Under the pieces are notes generated by a model, which was given only the letters and a program-made list of their open reading frames with translations, ran no database searches and was not told where the DNA came from. Positions 52,051 through 63,885 of a stretch of 64,000 nt of DNA are shown here, in pieces. Made by a program: the position numbers and the translations under genes. The stretch covers positions 9,772,416 through 9,836,415 of the forward strand of contig OZ026844.1 of NCBI GenBank assembly GCA_964023205.1, read 5' to 3'. The stretch is from Lutraria lutraria (taxonomy: Eukaryota; Mollusca; Bivalvia; Venerida; Mactridae). Each line of letters starts with the position of its first letter. Position 1 is the first letter of the stretch.

Positions 52051-52962
52051 CATAATACTATATGGGTGATAATATTACATAATACTATATGGGTGATAAT
52101 ATTACATAATACTATATGGGTGATAATATTACATAATACTATATGGGTGATAATATTACATAATACTATATGGGTGATAATATTACATAATACTATATGG
52201 GTGATAATATTACATAATACTATATGGGTGATAATATTACATAATACTATATGGGTGATAATATTACATAATACTATATGGGTGATAATATTACATAATA
52301 CTATATGGGTGATAATATTACATAATACTATATGGGTGATAATATTACATAATACTATATGGGTGATAATATTACATAATACTATATGGGTGATAATATT
52401 ACATAATACTATATGGGTGATAATATTACATAATACTATATGGGTGATAATATTACATAATACTATATGGGTGATAATATTACATAATACTATATGGGTG
52501 ATAATATTACATAATACTATATGGGTGATAATATTACATAATACTATATGGGTGATAATATTACATAATACTATATGGGTGATAATATTACATAATACTA
52601 TATGGGTGATAATATTACATAATACTATATGGGTGATAATATTACATAATACTATATGGGTGATAATATTACATAATACTATATGGGTGATAATATTACA
52701 TAATACGACATGAGTGATAATATTACATAATACTATATGGGTGATAATATTACATAATACGACATGAGTGATAATATTACATAATACTATATGGGTGATA
52801 ATAAACATAATACTATATGGGTGATAATATTACATAATACTATATGGGTGATAATATTACATAATACGACATGAGTGATAATATTACATAATTCTATATG
52901 GGTGATAATATTACATAATACGACATGAGTGATAATATTACATAATACTATATGGGTGATAA
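52051..52962. repeat. 27-bp satellite array, about 34 units
   Basis: The unit contains CATAATACTATATGGGTGAT followed by AATATTA. Roughly the first 24 units are identical. The last part alternates with a variant reading CGACATGAGTG, forming 54-bp dimers, and one unit near 52800 has lost a base. The unit is nine codons and open on both strands, giving spurious ORFs. Confidence 0.97.
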
Positions 52963-53599
52963 GTATTTAGAATGGAGAAAAAAACTAAATCATTTGTTTC
53001 AGTTGACAAAACATTATAAATATTTGATTGCTATTATGGTCAGGTATGAACACAGAACATTTTGCACTAACTATAAATGCATTGTATCAAATTTTCATGT
53101 ACTATATCCAGTTTCAGTTTAGCAACAGCCAAGAATAAACCACACCAGTCATTCATAATTGATATCAATTATGCCAAATGTTTAGATTATCGTTTGCAAA
53201 AAGTTGTTTCAATTGAGTAATTTGTTTTTAGAAATTAATGTTGTTTGCAGTTTGTCTAGAACCTAATAATATGTTCAAGCATTTGGCACACAATACTTTG
53301 GAACCAAATTGGCAATAACCAAGTCGATGTTTTATGTAATTATGGTACCGAAGTATCCAATGTATGGAACGAGTTCTTACATAGAAGCAAACTATCAATA
53401 TATAAGTTAATTTTGCACAACCTGAAACCGTGTCATCAATGTATGAAACCGATTTAGCAATATATTAGTTAAATATGCATGATATCTTTTCTTCAAGATA
53501 TGGTACCAAAATATCAATGTATTAAAACAGTTCTCATGTATATAGGCTCATCGTTACGAAAATATCCATGAGGTAAATTCTGGTTTATAATATAATGTT

Positions 53600-53742
53600 A
53601 ATAAGTGAGTGTTTTCATAAGGGCCTAGTTTATATTGAGCTGAAGACTGTCATATTATTCTGAGGCCGAAGGCCGATGGCTAATAGCTAATATGACTGTC
53701 TGAAGTCAATAACAAGGCTGTTATGAAAACACTTGCTTATTG
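53600..53742. mobile_element. foldback element, about 55-bp arms
   Basis: AATAAGTGAGTGTTTTCATAA on the left pairs with TTATGAAAACACTTGCTTATT on the right, and GAAGACTGTCATATTA with TAATATGACTGTC. The short centre has GAGGCCGAAGGCCGATGGC. Confidence 0.7.
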
Positions 53743-54315
53743 ACAATTTTATTTTATTTACCGAATCTCATGATAGCCGAGTTTTACATAATGGCCGAGC
53801 TGGACAGCCAATTAGAATGACCGAATCTCATAATAGCCGAGTTTTTTTCATAATGGCCTAGTTCGTGTGTTCATAATGTTTTGATGAATTTCATATCAGC
53901 CCAGTATTTGAAGTAAAAACGCGCCTTATATTGAACAGTTAATTAATATTATTATACCTCACGTGACTTATTTACTCTATAGTCTCATGTGACGTCAGAG
54001 GGTGACAATCCGTAATGTTACCCTCTGACATTACATTTCGGCCCGCTTGCCATAACGAAACTGCCCTCACGCGCTCACGCGATATTACCGGGTGTCAGGT
54101 TTTATTCAATCTCTGTCGTATCGAATACTATCCTTGTCTAGACACTTTAGGCACTTAGTAGAATATAATTTTATTTTGACATCCGGTTTTGCAGTAGACA
54201 TTTTGACAGCATAAGTAACTATGGTGTCAGAAAGAAGCTTCGTTTCAATTTCTATTATAGTTTTCGTTATATTTGTTAACATGTTTGTTAATATTGTTTT
54301 GTTCGGTATAATAAA

Positions 54316-54460
54316 ATAAATATCACATCCCACATAGGGTGATAGAACGTAATGTTCACCCTTGACAAAGTAATGTCAACCTCGGCTAACGCCTCGGTCG
54401 ACATTACTTGTCTCGGGTGAACATTACGTTCTATCACCCTATGTGGGATGTGATATTTAT
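54316..54460. mobile_element. palindromic element with perfect 46-bp arms
   Basis: The left arm 54316-54361 and right arm 54415-54460 are exact reverse complements (ATAAATATCACATCCCACAT at the outer left, GGGTGAACATTACG at the inner right). The 53-bp centre is itself partly complementary (TGACAAAGTAATGTC versus GACATTACTTGTC). It resembles a young foldback MITE. Confidence 0.9.
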
Positions 54461-54575
54461 ATAATACTATATTCAGTGTATGCGAATTCTGGAACACACG
54501 ACAATCAACTTGATATGTCATGCATGAAATTTCAACGCGAAGGACGACACAAAATTGAATGTCGTGTCGCATTGA

Positions 54576-54606
54576 ATTTCAATACAATACAATACAATAC
54601 AATATA
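54576..54606. repeat. AATAC microsatellite
   Basis: About five to six copies of a 5-bp unit (CAATA). The stretch that follows to about 56450 shows no gene; ORFs there are short and low in complexity. Confidence 0.85.
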
Positions 54607-56479
54607 GTTTATTACTTATTTATCTATCAGCTCAGAACATAAACCCATACTTGTAAAACAGTAATTGTTTATCACTTATACAGTGAATACAAGTGTTCAA
54701 AAATTAAAATATTTATATATATAATTTAATAGTTTTGTTCGATACAATACAACTCATATGATGGTGTATATGTATATGAACTACTGTTGTGAATAATATA
54801 AGCTGTTTGACATTTTAAAAACAATAATTATATAAACATTAAAACAATGTAAAATATAGAAATACAAGTGTTACATTATGGTCCATTATGGTAACTTAGT
54901 TTAGCGATATTTAATATCATATTCATTTGATGAAGTTAATGATGAACTGTTTTTATACATAGTTCCCACATCTACAATATTTACCTCTCCTGGCGGCCAT
55001 CTTGCTTGGCAAATTTCTTATGCGCTTAAAGTCCCATTAGCTTTTTGCTATAAAATATATATGCAAAAAAACAACAATTGCTGATATTATTCCAAGATAA
55101 TTATTACCGATGAAACGAGCCCCTTTTCTTCTAAAAACACTCATTTCGCTGTGATTTTTGCTTTTGTAAACTTGAAATATATAGAGCACGTGACGTCACT
55201 TCATGCCGTGTGCATAATATGACTGCGGGAAAACACAACTGTTCTATAAATAGTATTTATTTCAATGATATTGAAAAAAATACGATAGTGGTTTTGGAAA
55301 CATTTTTTCTTGCTATAAAGTTAGCACGGGAGGAAAACACACTGGATTCCTCTGTTATAGAACAAACAGAAACTATTACGACTGATAAATTTATATGATT
55401 ATGGGACTTTAAAATTGACGCTAAATCAAAGCTTGTACGAATGTTATTTGTTGTTTGTGTATGACAACCGAAGTAGCGATTTATTTTCACTATTATTATT
55501 AATTGACACCTTCAACATGTGAAAAGTGTGTGTCAGTAAAAGGCGACAATTTATGTTCATTAAACGTCATTGTATGTTCCAAACTCAATTACATTGACTA
55601 AATACAAACCCATTTGCTCCACGATAGAATATACCGAGTTCATTAAAGGTTAATCGACCGTGAAATCACGTAACCCACGACTAATACTTTAAATTTCGTA
55701 TATACAGAAGAACTATGATCTTAACACCACCATATGGACAAAAACTACGGTATTGATTCTGAATATATAGACAAGAAAAGGATCCATAAAACGTATAATG
55801 ATGACACATTCGCTAATGATACCATAATACCAGTCGACAATTATTACGAACAAACATAACTAACTTTATCAACAAATGTGTTAAATTATGTACCCGAACT
55901 GAAAATATATGTGCAAATGAATATGATTAATATAATATTAATTACAATATCAATATACATGAAATAAATTCATACTTACTAAGCTTAAACGAGAGACTTC
56001 TTCTTTTTCTTAAAAACTTGTGAAATAACGGAGAATAGCGTCGAAGCATTCGGCCAATTTATTTTTTCCCTAACTTTTTCCTTAAAGTTAAGGTATACCT
56101 TCCAAAGTACACTATTTTTAAGGAGAAAATCGACCTACATAAGGGAAAATTTAAGTGAAGGAGATTCAAGAATAGCACCTAAGAAATGTTCTCATATCTA
56201 AGGGAAAATCATAACCTTAAATAGGGTAGAAAAAGTGTAGGCTATACGAGACCAGTCGGTAGAACTGCGAAATGACATTCCATGGATCAAGTGCTCGAGT
56301 TCTTGAAAATATGTTACACTGTGCTATCACCCAATAAAATGTTTTGACAATCGTGTGTAAGTTACAGTTTCGGGCATTCATTATTTCGAGATGTCACTTA
56401 CAAACTAATAAGTTGTCATAAATTATACGAAATGCAAATTGTGCTTCTTTTTTTGCGAAATGTTTAAGTTGCGATGTTA

Positions 56480-56645
56480 AAAAAGACAGCATGACTACGA
56501 GTATACATAGACGTCAATTGCAATATCTTCTAAGCATTGCATCTAAAGTTTTTTTCAAGAAAAAGTTTACAAAATGTTTTCGACAAAGAAATTTCCGAAA
56601 TGCGAAAAACTTCCATCTTTACATAAAAAATAAAGTGAATTGCCA
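56480..56645 (-). repeat. dispersed element, inverted partner of 51680-51868
   Basis: AGCATGACTACGAGTATAC, GACGTCAATTGCA and ACAAAATGTTTTCGACAAAG are reverse complements of words in 51680-51868. Confidence 0.7.
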
Positions 56646-56651
56646 TGTTTT

Positions 56652-57127
56652 TAGCTCAGCTGATTTCATCAGGTGAGCTTTTAGTATAGATGAATGTCCG
56701 GCGTCCGTCGTCCGTCCACAATAAGTTTGTTTACATTCTAACATCCACAGCTCTTAACGAATCGTGATCATACTTGCTACGCCACAATGTCTCCGCTAAG
56801 TTCGATTATGGGCAAAATCGGACAATAACTTCAAGAGTTTATAATGGGCCCTTGACTTTGAAAATTTGCTATATTTGATTATTTTACACTCTAGTGTATT
56901 CATTTATTCACCAATCCTAATCATATTTTCAGTAAATGTGTATAACTAAAAGATCTTGGACAAGTTCGATTATGGGCGGAATCGAATCAGAACTTTTTTA
57001 CTCTAGCGCCTTCATTTATTCACCGATCCTATTCATATTTAGACTGAAGCTGTATGATGTTACGTTCTTGCACAAGTTCAGTTATTGGTAGAATCGGACC
57101 AGAACTTCAAGAGTTATGGGCCCTTGG
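56652..57127 (+). repeat. partial AGCTCA...GTGAGCT dispersed repeat
   Basis: Begins AGCTCAGCTGATTTCATCAG and GTGAGCTTTT with CCGGCGTCCGTCGTCCGTCC, the same style as 19270-20285. It holds internal repeats of about 120-150 bp (GTTCGATTATGGGC near 56795 and 56965, GTTCAGTTATTGG near 57075). It is interrupted on the right by the TIR element at 57128. Confidence 0.6.
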
Positions 57128-57282
57128 CGGTAGTGACGAAAATAAGCGTGGGTTCCGGCTTTCCTTCTATTCTGCACGTGCTTTCCGGGAACCTTGCTTT
57201 CGTTGTAGTGTTCCCCAATTTTAAACGTTTTGACAGCTTTTACAAGGAAAGCCGGGACCCACGCTTATTTTCGTCACTACCG
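57128..57282. mobile_element. TIR element, about 38-bp arms
   Basis: CGGTAGTGACGAAAATAAGC and GTGGGTTCCGGCTTTCCTT on the left match AAGGAAAGCCGGGACCCAC and GCTTATTTTCGTCACTACCG on the right. It has no coding capacity. Confidence 0.8.
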
Positions 57283-57984
57283 TCAATCGAAAAGATGGCG
57301 AGTTCACTACCTTGGAGTATTTTATACACTCAATAAAATAAAAAATGAAGATTTTTTTTCTTTCGACAGATTTGCGTTGTTCGATGGGTGAAATTGAAAA
57401 ATAACGTCTGTAAACGTATAAAAATCACGAAATCGAGTGCCTATGAGTTAAACGGGATTGTCCGAATGTATCAATGTGTACACTACGGTAGCGCTATGCA
57501 CTGACCTGTGTTATTCTGCTCGGGGCATTATGGGTATTTGCAGGAACTACTTACAAAATGGAAATTATAAACAATAACATAGCGTGACGTCACCGTATGG
57601 TACACATTGGAGTCAAGCGTTCTTCAACATTGCGTTTCATTGAATAATTAGTGTTATTGACGAAAGAATAAGAATAGAAATGGTACTACGTATTCATTTT
57701 ACATAACTAAACAAATGTTGTTAATAACATACAACCAATATGGTTGTTTTGACATTTTTAATCCTTCCGCGGAACTGTACTTTTAGCGTATGTATAACTA
57801 TCTAAATGTAGATAGTAATCAGTTTTATGTATAGAGGTTAGACAAACGTAGTGACGTCACGCTATGTATAGAACGCGAATGTATATAATTAGTGGGAAGG
57901 TTCAAATCGTTCGTGCGCTAGTGCGAGAAGTCACAGCGTTAGTATGCTAATCCGTATCATTAGTGGGAGAGTCCATGTCGTTTG

Positions 57985-58110
57985 TGTATTAGACATGTGC
58001 AAGCAACACACCGGCTACAGCGGTATATAATAAATGCCAAGATAAAAAATAAAATAAAATCCCCAATCCAGACGAGCAAATGTGATTAACTTGGGTGGTA
58101 ATATTAACAT
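57985..58110 (-). repeat. dispersed element, inverted partner of 49984-50110
   Basis: TATATAATAAATGCCAAGAT, CCCCAATCCAGAC and GCAAATGTGATTAACTT are reverse complements of words in 49984-50110. It is followed by a fragment (GAGCGTAGCGGGAA) related to the TIR element in gene A intron 2. Confidence 0.65.
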
Positions 58111-58703
58111 GAACGAATGGAGCGTAGCGGGAACGGTAACTCTGCATTATAGAGATTAATAAACAGCGTCGATGTTGCGACAATTAGCGTCAGTAGTACT
58201 TGTTGCGATTTTTGGCGTTACAGATGCGTCATATACAATAGCGTCAAGAGGTTTTATGACATTTAGAGTTGGTTGCGACATTAATTTTAACGTTGCTACA
58301 ATACACATCATACCGTAAAAATACTAGAACTGGGATATATATATAAATATCATATACTAGTGGAAAAAACAAAACTGTGCATGTGTAAAATGTACATGTA
58401 TCGCTCAATTTTATTACTTAAAGCTTGAAACTTTACACAGGTAAGTTTTTCATCCCCCTCAGAACTTTACACTTTACACTGGTCGGCCCGACCTACACAA
58501 TAAGGTCTCAGAGTAAGTTCCTGTGTGTCACAGGGTGTATTGTAGCAGGCTTTTAGCCCCTTTCTGTGACTAGTTTATCTTTATAAACGATACCAGTAGT
58601 ACAATTAAAACAAACGCACGGTGTAAAATTAATTTCATTTATGAGTCGTCACAAATATTAAAAATATATAGGATAAAAAATGTCTCATTTATCACAAACT
58701 AAG

Positions 58704-61700
58704 TTAGAAAGCTGTTTTGGTGCGATTGGCCAGGTATTTTTTTATTGTTGGTAATTCTGCGAAAGTTTCCCTGTTCTTTTTCAGCAGAGGGAACTTTTCA
58801 AGACTATCCTGTAATTGACAGTTGTCTATGTAGCTGTAAAGAACGCAGTCAGCGACTGTGGCCTGTGAAATAAAAAACAAAACAACTTTCACAAAATGAC
58901 TATAAAACTAAAAATGAAATTATTTTATTTGAATAAGCGCCTAATTTTACACAAGGTACATTTATAAAGCGACAATGTTATTGATAAGTTATGAATTACT
59001 CAAACCATGATTCAAAATCACTGAAAAATCATTCTTGGAAGTGTCCACATTATCAGAAATTCTCAGATCTGCTGGTAAATACTTTCATAGTTTCGGGCCT
59101 ACATTTTTAAAACTTCTATCACCAAATGTTTTGCGTTTACTATAAGGTACATCATAACAAAGAGTAACATTGTCTGAAGATCTTAACCTATGAGTTGGTG
59201 TTTGTTCACCAGTCGTACATGACAGTGAACGAGTCCTTGGTGAGCAGACGATGATATTGGATAGATTTGTGTTTTTTGTATTCGCTGCTTCAATAGACAA
59301 ATAGTGTGTGAACATAACTTTATTCTGACATTTCATTGGAAACAAACATTTAACATAGACTTAACTGTCGGGATGTAATCAAACGTTACATACATTATAT
59401 TTAGGCATTTAATTGAATCATTTTTAATCAATTATCTTATCATCGTAAAACACTCTATGTTAAGATCCCTTTTAGGACCAAAATTTGTTTTTAATATTGC
59501 GATGGTCTCATTATCGTACAGTAAAACCCTGTAAACCGGACCCCTTCCGGACTGGACATAATCACGGTCCGGTTATCTGAGAAGTCCGGTTTGCACATAA
59601 TTTTTGATAAACTCAGAAAATAATAGGACTTAAAAAATCGTCCAATTTTCAGAGAATTCGGTTTTCTGGGTGTCCGATTTTCATGTGTTTTTGTGTAATT
59701 GGAAATATTGGAAACCCAGACCTAAGTAAAGCTAGTTCTAATAATTAAATATTAATATTGAAGTGATCGCATTCAGCACAGAGTATGATAGTACGCAATG
59801 CTCACCCGGGACGTCACATAAGACTATATAGCAAATAAGTCACGTGAGATATAATAATATACAAATGTATAATGGTGACTTACCGATTATGATAAGAGAA
59901 ATTTATATAAGTTATCCTTGTTTTCCGATCCAAAATATCTTATTTAAGTAACTTTCACAATTCACGTATGTACGTACGTGTGTATGCATGAAATATAATT
60001 TGAAATAAAGTTTAAACCAAAATTGGTGTCTTACCGATTTTCCAACAGCAAAACCTTTCTCCCCCTTCTGTTTTATCAGATTCTCTAGTTTGCCCAAACT
60101 TTCAGGACCCTGTCCCGACATGTATTCGGCCATTTGCACTTTCTGAATAAAAAAAAATATACCTAAATATTTCATTGTCATATTAGTGTTGCATCAAGTG
60201 TATCTTAATTTTTATAAGGCCGCCAAAAATGCTAAATCGAAAATTTAAAATAAATCTAATATCATACACTAACTACTAAAATACCAATGACAACCGTCCA
60301 ATGTTTGAAAATGCTATTAAAATTAATGGGTTGCAAATAAATTAAGGTAACTCTCACGCATACGTGCACAGTTCCTGAAAGTTATGTTATTTATAAATAC
60401 ATGTACTAAACAGCCTGGTTCACCAACAGTAACACAGAGCCCATTCAAATAATGTTATAATCTTCATTGTAAGAAATATGCTTTATAAAAGAATAATTGA
60501 AAACTGAATATCAGGGTTCATGTACTAACTTTCTCGTCTTCGTTCTTATTGAAAACTATTTTCGTCATTGGTAAGAACATGTCAAGGCTGGTATCCAAGA
60601 TCTGATCCACAATAGCAAGGTGGAAGTTATCCTTTCCGTACAAACCTGAAATGAATCGAAGATGATGAAAATCACTGTAATTGTATTTCATATAATCTAT
60701 ATTTTTAAAAGACTTGACATATGTTGAAGATTTTATTTGTCTAATCAGAAATTGTTGTGGTTGCATTGTGGTAGACAGGGACACTATATTACAGGGGTAT
60801 TCAACACGCGAACTCTCGCTGAAAGCAGTGCTTAGACGAGATACCACGAGAGCGTCCATTCCGAAAATGACGTAATCTATAGTGCCAAAAAGAAGGTCAT
60901 GATATTCATATGCTTTTGCATTTTTTGTATATTGAAGTTTGGAGTGTTTAATATTTACCAGATACTGTAATTTTCTTTTTATATTTGTGGTTCTAAAAAT
61001 GTCCAACTTTTAGTTGTACACGATAAATGTGATATAGTGTCTTTGTTGTAGAGTACTGATTGCAAAGCTTATTTAAAACATACATATCTACAATTCAGGA
61101 TCTGACAACAAACGCTAGGTGACTGATCTTCAGTCAAATGTAACGTAATAAATGTACAAAGAACAAAGCATAATTATCCCATTTCCAAATAATGTGTTAA
61201 TAATGTTTTTTCTTCGATGTATATATTTTGTACATAATTATGAACTTGAAATTAAATATAATATTGGTGCGTTTAAAGCGCCACGGTTTATGTTAAATGT
61301 GATTGAATTGAAAACCAATGTATACAATCCATTGAATACGTATAGTCTACTTCAAGTATATTTGTGTATCGAAGTGTGCTGTTTCTACAAGAATGTATAA
61401 TGAATGTACTAGTATATGCGGTTGGTAAAGTGAAGGGTCAAACTGATCTAGTAAATCTAGGACATTGCGTTCACGGTATAGCAAAAAATTAATCTAGAAC
61501 ATTATTTGCACGGCGGCATAGCCATAGTAAATCTAGAACATTGCTTTCATGGCATATCCAAATTCCACGGTATAGCCATAGTAAATCTAGAACATTAATA
61601 TTGTTTTCTCGATTATACTCATAGTAAATCTAGAATATAGCCAAAATTAATCTGGACCATTGTTTTTTTTCACGGCTGCATGGCCAAAGTTTATCTAGAA

Positions 61701-63787
61701 CATTGTTTTCACGGTATTGTCATAGTAAATTTAAAATATTATGTTCATATTGTGTTCGATATGAGCGTATTCCGGTAAACAACCGTAAATGCCCTTTCTG
61801 TGATAGCATTCAGGATGAGTTCCATGTATTGTTGGATTGTAATTTATATGATGATAATAGACAAAACATGTACACTGAAGCGGCTACCATTAATGAACCC
61901 TTCATACAAATACATGTATCTAAAACTGATAGGCTGATATTTCTTTTCAACACAGCGGATATGATAAAAATATGTGCCAAAACCTGTTATGATATTTTAC
62001 AACGAAGAACAATTTTTATTAGTAAATAATGCATTTTATGTATAAAGAGGTAAATCTAATTGGGATCAATTATATGGATCCTGATAGATTTTTTTATTGC
62101 ATATTATGCATGTTTCTTAAAATGTTCTTATGTAGTGTGTTTTATGTTAATAATGCTATATATACTTTGTTTTAATATTTGCTTATGTTTTATTTCCATC
62201 TAAGAGACTGCTGTTAATCAGTTCATCTACGGTCTGACCGGGTGATAATTGACGTCATAAAATGTTTTTTAATAAGTGCATTAGTGCCTATTTACAAATT
62301 TCAATTTCTTAAATCAATTAGTTTTTATCAGACTTTTATAACAACGCATTAACAACAGTCTCTTAGTCTTACTTATGTAAATTTTGATGTGCAATGCAAT
62401 TAAATTATTTATGTGATATTGTTTATTATGTAGTGTTAAAAGTCTCTTATAATTCAATATTGAATGGTTATGTACATTTTAAAGGTGTTTGTGTATGGTA
62501 AATATATTTTATGTATGTACATAAATGAGACAAGAATAAAGAAAAAATAATGAATACTATATATATTGCATAGCCATACTAAATCTAGAACATTACTTTC
62601 TCGGTATAGTCATGTAAATCTAGAACATTACTTTCTCGGTATAGTCATAGTAACTTTAGAATAGCCGTAGTAAATATAGAAATATCACTTATAAAATGAT
62701 TTATGTATACACTTACCGAACTCTCTGGCTAAAAACCTGTTGATGGCCATGCTTTGACTTATTTTTTTTCCGTCGACGTTTAAAACTGGCAATGCACCTT
62801 GAGGCGTACCTGACATGCAGAAATAATTAATCAGAAATCAACGAAGAAATGACTAAAATAGATGAAACTTATTATTTTAATTACACAATATCAGTCGTTC
62901 TATTTCATGGTGCTTTAACAAGAGTGTTGACTTACAGAAACAAATACGTGAAACATGCTTTAATTGTTCCAAACTATTAAATTCAATTAATTTTAAAAGT
63001 TATCGGTTAAGATGCATTTATCATATTTAAACACTTCTACGCCTGGACTTGTAACACATGATGTTTGGAACATCTTTACACATCCTTGAAACAATGTTGT
63101 TTACGCGACCTAAACTTTTAAGAGTAGGATAGTAGGCATTTTTGTGACAATACGAAACGAACAGAAAACATTTTTGTCAAATTTCCTGAACTACTTAATA
63201 ATCGGTTGATTTTTGGTTCGGATTATAATTTGGCTATGTAACTCCAAAGCAACGATTTTTAAAATGATGGCTTCAATGTAAAACTAAGAAAAAGAACACC
63301 ATGGATGCTTGCAGTAAATCAAATCCAAATCATTACAGATAATGTGTTACTCCATGGTCATTGTGTATAATGTACAATGATTGTATAAGAGTGTTTAAGT
63401 TAACTATATAAGTTCAATAACCATAAGCTATGAAATGTGAATACAATATTGTGATTTTTAACAACATAATTAATACTTTGATGGACGCATTTTATATCTG
63501 TAATAAATTCAAACAAAGTTAAGTCATGAAATACTTGTAAGTATATTGATGCAACACTTTGATTCGAATAAAAACACCGTACTATTCCTGAAATGGAAGA
63601 TTACCAACATTAATACTTATTTACAAGAGTAAATGTGTTGTAAATATGACTTACTTTTTTTCGTTTCTCCCCATTTGTCAAAGGGTATTAATTCATTCTC
63701 ATAATCTTGTTTGGCTAATGCGAACACCAAACGTGCAGCTTCTGCTCTTCCTTTGCCATCAAAGTATGTTAATTTATAACTAGGCAT
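58704..63787 (-). CDS. GST gene E, sigma-class glutathione S-transferase
   Basis: Exons in transcript order: 63655-63787, 62717-62809, 60530-60645, 60035-60142, 58704-58862; 202 residues ending in TAA. Starts [20 protein letters not shown]. Tyr8, Arg14, Trp39, Lys43, Pro52 (GALPVL), Gln63-Ser64, Asp97 and the TVAD N-cap box are intact. Donors: exon 3 uses GTTAGT (weaker), the rest GTAAGT or GTAAGA. It diverges from B-D most in exons 1 and 4 (NELIPFDKWGETKK; EYMSGQGPESLGKLENLIKQ), which may change substrate preference, since the sigma H-site lies partly in the helical domain. Intron 2 holds a broken 36-bp satellite with a LINE 3' end inside it. I saw no AATAAA at the position used by B-D (CATAAATG stands there instead). 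Confidence 0.94.
59517..59690. mobile_element. AAACCGG-family MITE in gene E intron 4
   Basis: TACAGTAAAACCCTGTAAAC at the left, then CGGTCCGGTTATCTGAGAAG and a GTCCGATTTTCATGTG right side. Diverged relative of 18675-18888. Confidence 0.5.
61438..61745. repeat. decayed 36-bp satellite in gene E intron 2, part 1
   Basis: About seven to eight irregular units with GCCATAGTAAATCTAGAACA and TTCACGG words. Diverged from the B/C consensus (TCTAGAAC in place of TATAGAAC). Confidence 0.85.
61742..62545 (+). pseudogene. LINE 3' end fragment inside the gene E satellite
   Basis: A frame from 61742 to 62029 has a zinc-binding-like C-terminal motif (RKCPFC...DEFHVLLDC) and ends in TAA. This pattern closes many CR1/Jockey-like LINE proteins, in my memory. 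Only the last about 95 residues remain, so it is 5'-truncated. It is followed by an AT-rich 3' tail ending near AATAAAGAAAAAATAATG. Confidence 0.6.
62555..62690. repeat. decayed 36-bp satellite in gene E intron 2, part 2
   Basis: Three to four units (CATACTAAATCTAGAACATT, TTCTCGGTATAGTCAT) resume after the LINE fragment, up to 27 bp from exon 2. Confidence 0.8.
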
Positions 63788-63875
63788 GTTTATTCTTTTT
63801 TCGTATTAATTAACTATTCGTTCCCAATCTGAAGTTATATAATCCGACTGACAGTGTAAACTGTTGCGTGACTTG

Positions 63876-63885
63876 TTTATATATA
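63876..63885 (-). promoter_or_regulatory. TATA box of GST gene E
   Basis: TATATATAAA on minus, 89 bp upstream of the ATG, in the block CTTGTATATATAAACAAGTC shared with genes B and C. Confidence 0.75.

Noticed and set aside
52014..52808. 264- and 215-residue repetitive ORFs on opposite strands
   Set aside because: They are translations of the 27-bp satellite (nine codons, open on both strands).
61438..61745. CRISPR-like array (regularly spaced short repeats)
   Set aside because: No constant repeat with unique spacers; these are decayed tandem satellite units in a eukaryotic intron.
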